Notes under the pieces: generated by a model
Told to the model about the DNA's origin: nothing
The model's input: the letters and a program-made list of their open reading frames with translations, nothing else
The model's database searches: none
DNA from: Antedon mediterranea
Lineage: Eukaryota; Echinodermata; Crinoidea; Comatulida; Antedonidae
Length of the DNA: 64,000 bases
Direction: 5' to 3'
NCBI RefSeq assembly: GCF_964355755.1
Contig: NC_092671.1
Location: 13,186,501-13,250,500, forward strand
Position numbers and translations under genes: made by a program
Part shown: one piece after another, positions 27,491 to 64,000 of the stretch
Layout of the letters: each line of letters opens with the position of its first letter
Numbering within the stretch: the stretch's first letter is position 1

Positions 27491-27499
27491 TATTTATAA
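27491..27499 (+). promoter_or_regulatory. Possible TATA-like element upstream of the cyclase gene
   Basis: TATTTATAA, 105 bases before the ATG at 27604. This would allow a leader of about 80 nt. The leader would contain two TAGGCCTA-type palindromes at 27552-27586. Weak support. Confidence 0.25.
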
Positions 27500-27603
27500 C
27501 CAGGTACAATCATATGACAAATAGTTTAATCATTGACCTGATGATGTTATCTAGGCCTACGATACAGTTTTAATAGTAGGCCTAGGCCCTCTGTTATCTA
27601 AAA

Positions 27604-30600
27604 ATGGCAACCATTTACGTTAGAATACCCGGGAGAATACCATTACAGTATTGCGTTATGTTATGTCTTTTACATGGCCTGTGTAGTTCAAGCATGTTTA
27701 TTCAAACGGATGCAGAAAATACGGGAACAACTTCAAATTTGCAGGATATATTCCTTGCACGCTGCCACGAATATGACGATTGTATTCATAGTAGCTTATC
27801 CAACACAAATTGTCCGCAGGAGAAAAGGTAGGCTGATACACGTCACATATATTTATAAGGGCCTAATAATAATTGTAATAGCACTTCTATTCTCCGGTTA
27901 TTGGCAAGAAAAATCACCATCAACAGGGTTCGATTCAGAGATAGCTAATTATTTTGCCAATGGATAATACGTGTGCTCCAATTTCAGAGATCTGTTGTCG
28001 AAAACTATTATATAAAATATTAGGTACATCATTACACATTTAGTAATCTTTATTGATGACGTCATCTTCTCCCTTTCTAGACAAATTTTTTCCCCTTATC
28101 TTTATAATAAAAAATAATAACAACCATGTATGTTTAGTCTGCAACACGTAGATGCTCATGGCGCAGGATTAGGCCCGGAGTTAAAAGTCTCTCGTGATCA
28201 GCATACCGGTAAAAAATCCCCTACTCGTTTCGAATAATAGTATACATAAATATAACAATACTGTAGGTCTTTGTTGTGCTCATGAATTGTCTTTTTTTCT
28301 CGATAGCGTATTAATTTGTCCAGTATCATAGGAAAATTCTGTAATACACATACAACAGTAAACAAATGATACACATATGACGCCTGTATCATATGCCATA
28401 AGCTTAACCCAACTTTATAAAGGAGTCACAGTATGACACTGTATTAAAGAATGTCCTGATAGGCCTACTGATAAGATAATACCTAATGTTCTGTATTGAC
28501 CAGTACGATGAATCGTCAATGATCATACAATTAAGAATATAAACCGCTTTGCCATTTACAAAAATCGAAATGTTGCATAGCGGCCTAGCCTATATCCTTA
28601 ATTTACTATCTTTCATAATAGTAAAATAAACTGTAGCCTGCTATACGGAATATTTCTGAAAAGTTTCCAGTATCAGGAACCATGTAAAACAACACGAGAT
28701 TCTTACCAGACTTACTTACGGTCAATCACAGAACCAATCAAAGAAAATCAGGTTTGTTGTCTTTAATATCCATACTTTTTAAAGCTGTTTTTACCGTCTA
28801 CTGGACGAGTGTTGCCTGCTGATGGGACATTATGTGACTGAATAACGCAGACAACACATAATAAGCTACCAAAGCTAATTGTGACAACAACTGTTGGTAA
28901 AATTCGGACAGGGGATCTTCCGTTGTTGATTCATATGCTTTGTCATTACGATATGAATAGCTACAAATGTTAAAATAGTTTTAAAAACTATATCTTTTCG
29001 TAATAAATGACAGTATGATTCATGCGTAGGCGTTCTCAGACAAATATAATAATTTATATTAAATTCTTTTCAACGCCTACTGTAAATCAATGAATAGGCC
29101 TACATGATTACGTTATTTCCAGCGTCTTTTTTTTTATTATCATCGACTCCAGTCGAACATGACGTGAAATATAGTGGACACACTTCCTAACATGACGTCA
29201 TTCAACCATTAATTCATCAATGGCCTTCATTTTATTCAATTGTATTCATTTTCTATTTTAGTAAAATATGACACAGGATAGGATACCTTAATGTAATGAG
29301 ATAAATGACAAACTGTTTTGCATTATGCGTAAGAACATCTAGGTTTAGCCACCTCTTAATAACTATATTAATTGGGAATTAGAAAATTAATCATCATTAA
29401 ATCAAGCCTAAGTATATACTTAAGTCAGGGTTAAACTCCATATAAATAGTTGAGGTTAAAGAACAAAGCCTGGAGCCAAATAGAACGATATATTTGTTTT
29501 GTTTTTGACGTCAATATGATACTTGACATTGAATCGACCCTAGACTCTTTTCACCTTACTTATAACAGGTATTAAACATCTAATACTGTAATATATTCCA
29601 ATTAAGAAGTTACAAATTAATATTAATTGAAGAGTATTAGTTGCTTGGCCGTGCGACTATCAATATTTTTCTCTGGAAAATTCTATATTTAACTACTGCA
29701 ATTGCAATGTATTATTCAACCAATGGCTAGGTTCTATTTTTCTAAAATTATATTTAAATGTATTAATTGTAGTCTATTAACCCTGTAATTTACAGCTATA
29801 AAAACATCGTACTATTTAAACAACGCGGTTTATATCTTTAAGAACATCACTAATAAAAATAAAAACCATAAAATCACCAATCACAATAAAACAACCAATT
29901 GATGGCAGTATTATAGATCAAAACTGTCTAAAATGCCTAATGCTTGTTCTGCCAGCATTTAAAATATACAAACGTTGTATTGAGTTATAACAATAACACT
30001 CGGTTCCATGTCCTGGTCGAATGATAGGCTTATTATTTTAATCATTATGTTGACCAAAACAAATTACAGAAAGAGATGTATTAACCGTTATAACATATTT
30101 TAAAAATAAACTCCATTAACTCATGAATTTGTTGAAATTGTAGACTCTTCTTTGGTCTGGGACGTTTGAGATCGCACACCAGCTTGCATTGGTTACGAAA
30201 AGGTACAAAACGCTTGCAGACTTTCGAATAGGGTACTTAGTTGGTGGGATGATCTGGTGTGGACAGACAGCAGAACCGGGAATAAACTACCAACAATGCC
30301 CAAGTTACCGTGGATGTCATTTTGAAAACATGTTCGAGTATTACTCAGCGGCCTCTGCAGTGGTATGCTTACTATTATTGTTTCTTTAAAAAAAAAATCA
30401 TCATTAAGAACAGGATGATAAAATTGACTAGCTAACGCTTCTCCGTTTAATTTCCTTAATAAGCCCCTGATTTCTCAACACCCCTGATGCTTGTGACTTT
30501 GAATGATCATTGTCGTCATTTCATCACCATCGCACTTTCACCAAAATAATCTAAAATCAACATTATCGATTGGCAATGTATTAATTTGAATATTTTAAAT

Positions 30601-32537
30601 TACATTATAGCTCGCTCGGCAATCAAGTGGGTATGTTACTGTAGTCTTAAATGGAACCCGAGACAGTGCCTTTCAAAACAACAGGTAGGCATGTTAAGCT
30701 CACGTTCACGATGATTTAAAGTGTATGTTGAAAATGTATTGTCCCTTTGACTATATTTCGAAAAAAAGTGGGTCATATTAAAGTATGATAATAGTTATTA
30801 ACTTTTACTAAAAATTAGTCGAAAAAAAAAATTTAACTAAAATGCATACGTTTTTTTGTTAAAAAAAAACATATCTCATAATGCAACGCGCTTGTTTGGC
30901 TACTCTGTATGCATAATCATAAAACTTCTTCGCGACCTGTGTGAAAACACCTTCTCAATCGTGACGAGTTGTAAACAATCCTATTTAGCAACATGCATAA
31001 TGCATACTCGTGGTTTGATTTCTTGGTTTACTTTCGCCGACGATTTTCCAAACAAAATGTAATCAAATTAATTTACCTGTTAATTACGTAAACTTGTTTT
31101 TGGCTTAAATTTTCGACTTAAAGTGAATAACTTTAATATTACTTTGATTTGGCTAATTTAAACCTTCATTTTTTTTGTGTTTCAAGGGACAATACATCTT
31201 TAAATTATAAACACTACACAAGTTTACTAGTATTTTATGTAACTATTGATGTTCTAAAATGAGAAGCACCGTTGTGGCATGGATGAGCGAGAGACTTGGG
31301 CAAAGACAATTTTTGTCACTTGAAAGTGCATGAGAGACTTTAGAGACACATCCTAGACCGCAAGACACTAAGTTCTGCGAATTAAACATTAATTATTGAT
31401 ACTTGCAGTGAACACATATGCAGCAAATGTTACCACACATACGTACTCTGACGAACTTTGTAGCATTTCCAAACAGCATAGATTATGATTGATTACCATA
31501 TCCTGTTTTGAGTTGTAATGTGTCTGTGATCTTTTACAGTATATTCGCACTATCTGAGCTGCCAAACCTAAGGCAAGGCTACGTAAAAGGAATAAATGTT
31601 ATCGTTGTCCATGATCTTGGTGGCGAAATCAAGTAAGTGATAATGTATTGTGTTGATTTATGTGAGAAGGACGTGCAATATAGGCTATACCATGTCTATA
31701 CTATACTGCTAATATATAACATGTATTTAGGCTAAGCATACACATTTTGTATCATTGCAATTATGCAATGTTCAATGGTTATGTGCAAATACATTCGAGT
31801 ATTTAAGAAAAGACTTTGCAGATAATGTTTCGTACATTAGTGCATATTTTTAAATAATGTATAATTTTATTATTATTAAGAAAAGTTAAATGGGTGGGGG
31901 GGGGGGAGGGGACTGTTTAACCTATAATGAAATACAGTTCAGCTGAAAGTTAATCAGGTTCTAGCTTCGTGGCTTTGTAGGCCTAATGTGTGTAATGCCG
32001 GTTATTACACATTCATAATAATATTACGATGTAGTGAAATATAAAGTCCTCCAGTACTGGAACAGTATATTGTTTCCAAATGTTTAATAACAACTACTTA
32101 TGAAGTTTTGTTATAGAATAGGACATTGTCGTAGGATATGCTATTTAAATATTGAAGATAATGAATATATTATTTAGAGAAAGATGTGGTGGAGGTTCCA
32201 TTGCCGTTTTAGAAGATACTGTTAAACACTATGGATTCCAATATTCCTGTGTTGATGATCCCGAGTAAGTATCTTAATTTAAGCATATTAATTGTTAAAG
32301 TAAAGTTTTCTAATTATTCATAAATAATACAAGGGATTGACGATATAGTTATTTAAATACGACTTTGTTTCTTCAGTGCATTGGATCGCCACCTAATCTG
32401 CAATAGTTTATGCTCCGTATTAAAATAAAATTAAAAATTTACGACATGCAACCTTTTTCCATTACAGCGAGACATTAAATCTGCAGTGTACTTCCAATCC
32501 ACATGCACAATGTACAAGGAGGATAAACAAGCGATAG
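27604..32537 (+). CDS. ADP-ribosyl cyclase (CD38/BST1 family), seven exons
   Basis: Exons: 27604-27827, 28622-28752, 30144-30362, 30611-30684, 31540-31632, 32178-32264, 32468-32537; about 298 residues. The family makes cyclic ADP-ribose from NAD, a calcium-mobilising messenger. Seen: a signal peptide (about 1-30); GTT..LARC near the mature N-terminus as in CD38; a C-x12-F-x4-PC block; LLWSGTFEIAHQ; GYLVGGMIWCG; CP-x4-C; VVLNGTR; SELPNLR with the catalytic-type Glu; a C-terminal YSC...LQC...C pattern. The Trp of LLWS is kept. The Glu of the usual TLED motif is Ala, the usual Asp pair after GYL is Gly-Gly, and the usual active-site Trp before the LNG block appears to be Tyr. There is no C-terminal hydrophobic tail, so it is probably secreted rather than GPI-anchored. 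Exon 2 ends in phase 1 while exon 3 needs phase 0 (see findings). The other junctions keep phase. Confidence 0.9.
27828..28621 (+). other. Intron 1 of the cyclase gene
   Basis: It starts GTAGGC and ends CTATCTTTCATAATAG. I see nothing else in it. Confidence 0.6.
28753..30143 (+). other. Intron 2 of the cyclase gene
   Basis: It starts GTTTGT after the exon ending AATCAG and ends GAAATTGTAG. No repeat family was recognised apart from one TAGGCCTA at 29096. Confidence 0.55.
30685..31539 (+). other. Intron 4 of the cyclase gene
   Basis: It starts GTAGGC and ends GATCTTTTACAG. AT-rich with poly-A and poly-T runs near 30820-30870. No other feature seen. Confidence 0.6.
31891..31912 (+). other. 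G-run inside intron 5 of the cyclase gene
   Basis: TGGGTGGGGG followed by more G and AGGGGA: almost twenty guanines interrupted once each by T and A. It is striking in such AT-rich DNA and could fold as a G-quadruplex on the sense strand. Confidence 0.6.
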
Positions 32538-32599
32538 TGGTTATAAAAACCATCGAGTTCTATACACCTGGTTTGCAAGGAGTGTTTTTTATGATACTG

Positions 32600-32605
32600 A
32601 ATAAA
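32600..32605 (+). terminator. Polyadenylation signal candidate of the cyclase gene
   Basis: AATAAA, 63 bases after the TAG at 32535-32537. It is the first such hexamer downstream of the stop. Confidence 0.5.
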
Positions 32606-32875
32606 CAAATGATGGTTTCAACCCGGATAGAGGGTGTAATTTCCCTGCTTAAACATATTAAATGGTCCGTTTTGTTTAATCACAAGTAAGGCCTAGTTTA
32701 ACATTATAACAGCATACAATAAGAACAGCATACAACTACTTAGGTTTATTGTGAACAGACGATATAACAGAAGTTATTAGTTTGTTCTAAAAATATTATA
32801 CAAAATTAAACTGATAAAAACAGTAAATGGTGGTTTATTTAGCACTGCCATATTAATTTGTTTTTATTTACAGTA

Positions 32876-33060
32876 TAGAACCTCTTCTTTGGAACACCCC
32901 TATTCAAGAAACACCCTATTTAGGGGACACTGTCAAATAATTACACAATTCTTTCATTTGTGTAATACAGCTCCAATTATCTTTCAAGGGGTTTCCATTC
33001 TGAGAATAATGTGATAATTAGTTGTATATTGGAAGAGGTTGACAAAATAAAAATTAAATT
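32876..33060. repeat. Possible small inverted-repeat element
   Basis: GAACCTCTTC near the left end and GAAGAGGTT near the right end are inverted copies. The inside (GGAACACCCC, GGGGACACTG) looks like the terminal region of a DNA transposon. Boundaries and target duplication are unclear. Confidence 0.3.
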
Positions 33061-33496
33061 TTGAAATCAAAATCGTCTTGTTGTCCGTAGTTTATTTCAG
33101 AGCTTCTACTTCTATAATTCAACTTTCTAAAGTTACAAAATATTATAAAACATAAATATCACAATACTAAAAGCGCTAAAACCTAATTATAATGACATAC
33201 TGTACAACTACTGATTCAACTGAAAGCATTCTTACGGTTTTAAATAACTTAGTTGACATTCAGAACATGAAATGAAAGCAAAATCTAAATATATGCATTG
33301 CTATTTTGTTTGCAATTATGAATATTTAGATAAAAATAACGTTAATTGTCTCAGAGGGAGGTTCCAAGATGGTTAACTATCTGACTTACAAAACTGAGTA
33401 ATATTCCTAATAACTAATTGTAAATTGTTTGCGTAATATGAAGCAAAGAAAGCATACTTAAAATACATAATTGATCAGTGCTCTTTCTTGTTTTCT

Positions 33497-33502
33497 TTTA
33501 TT
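33497..33502 (-). terminator. Polyadenylation signal candidate of the mucin-like gene
   Basis: Minus strand AATAAA about 590 bases after the stop at 34093. Other candidates may lie further downstream, so this one is tentative. Confidence 0.25.
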
Positions 33503-33748
33503 TCAAATCTGAAAATTAAAATCAAAATTGCGTAAATTAAATAGGAAAAATAGATATTAGCTTTGTTTTTTAATACCACTAAATTTTTGTTTGTTAGTTA
33601 CTGATAATTATATTACTTTATATCAAAGGTACTGTGTATCATGCCTTGTACCATGGGAGTGTGGTCGTTGCACTCATTGTAAAGAAATATATAGGCCTAC
33701 ATCACATAAGAAATCTATGCACAGATATATTTCCAGGATAAATAACCA

Positions 33749-33910
33749 ATGGTTGCAGTAGCTGTTACAAATGCCGAGGCAGTTGAAAATTCAGAGGTAG
33801 TTGCAGATACAGTTTTAGATGCAGTTGCAGAGGCAGATAAAGTTGCAGATACCATTTTAGTTGCAGATCCAGGAAAGCTCAAGGCATGTAACTTTCAATT
33901 AAGTTCTTAA
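33749..33910 (+). repeat. Degenerate GTTGCAGA tandem array with an open frame
   Basis: The motif GTTGCAGA[TG] recurs about six times between 33751 and 33866. The array lies within a 53-codon frame starting ATG GTT GCA and reading as Val-Ala-Asp/Glu repeats. I see no promoter, splice site or domain, so I treat it as a minisatellite near the 3' end of the convergent mucin-like gene, not as a gene. Confidence 0.45.
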
Positions 33911-34092
33911 GCTCATATTACATCTTTTGCATTATATTTACCAAACTTTAGGAAGGGGGCAGGCTGGAAAGAGATGCATGATGCGACTGTAGTTTGTATT
34001 GTTTGCATTTCACAAACAAAATTATGGAAATTCATTTCTGCTAATTTTAAATAAAAGATAATTGTTAAAATATAATAGCAATAACATACTCA

Positions 34093-64000
<29,908 letters not shown>

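Overview
This is animal nuclear DNA: about 65-70% A+T, genes split into short exons with GT..AG introns, and many dispersed repeats. Domain content (a MUC4-like NIDO-AMOP-VWD-EGF-SEA membrane protein and a CD38-type ADP-ribosyl cyclase) and the frequent 8-bp palindrome TAGGCCTA suggest an invertebrate deuterostome, most likely an echinoderm. The species assignment is inference. There is no sign of a prokaryotic, organellar or viral genome.

Layout. Bases 1-25 kb are gene-poor. On the minus strand they carry three TATA-preceded starts of small secreted precursors that look like neuropeptide or peptide-hormone genes: 2656-2461, 4260-3882, and a spliced gene at 24796-15629. The third encodes a signal peptide, a KR cleavage site, a four-cysteine peptide and a GKR amidation/cleavage site across exons of 52, 51, 90 and 56 nt. 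No long open frame reveals it. From 25-27.6 kb the DNA holds decayed tRNA-derived SINEs. From 27.6-32.5 kb on the plus strand lies a seven-exon ADP-ribosyl cyclase (CD38/BST1 family). Its exon order matches the mammalian gene, but several active-site residues are changed and one exon pair is out of frame by one base.

From 34.1 kb to the right edge, the minus strand is occupied by a single gene of about 47 visible exons, whose 5' end lies outside the window. Read 5' to 3' it encodes a Thr/Ser-rich mucin repeat, two LDLa, two sushi (CCP), two EGF, NIDO, AMOP, VWD, a cadherin-like segment, a long EGF/cbEGF array, SEA-like domain 1, two EGF-like exons, SEA domain 2, two split EGF modules, one transmembrane helix and a cytoplasmic tail ending at 34093. 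Nearly all extracellular module exons are phase 1-1, the classical exon-shuffling arrangement.

Introns of this gene hold the mobile DNA: a 2.0-kb non-autonomous transposon with 19-bp inverted ends inserted in a SINE, two copies of a MITE with a palindromic end, LINE reverse-transcriptase relics, a second SINE family, three long (TA)n tracts, and a fossil SEA exon with a broken splice donor. All gene models come from reading splice sites, reading phase and domain patterns by eye. No search or transcript data were available.
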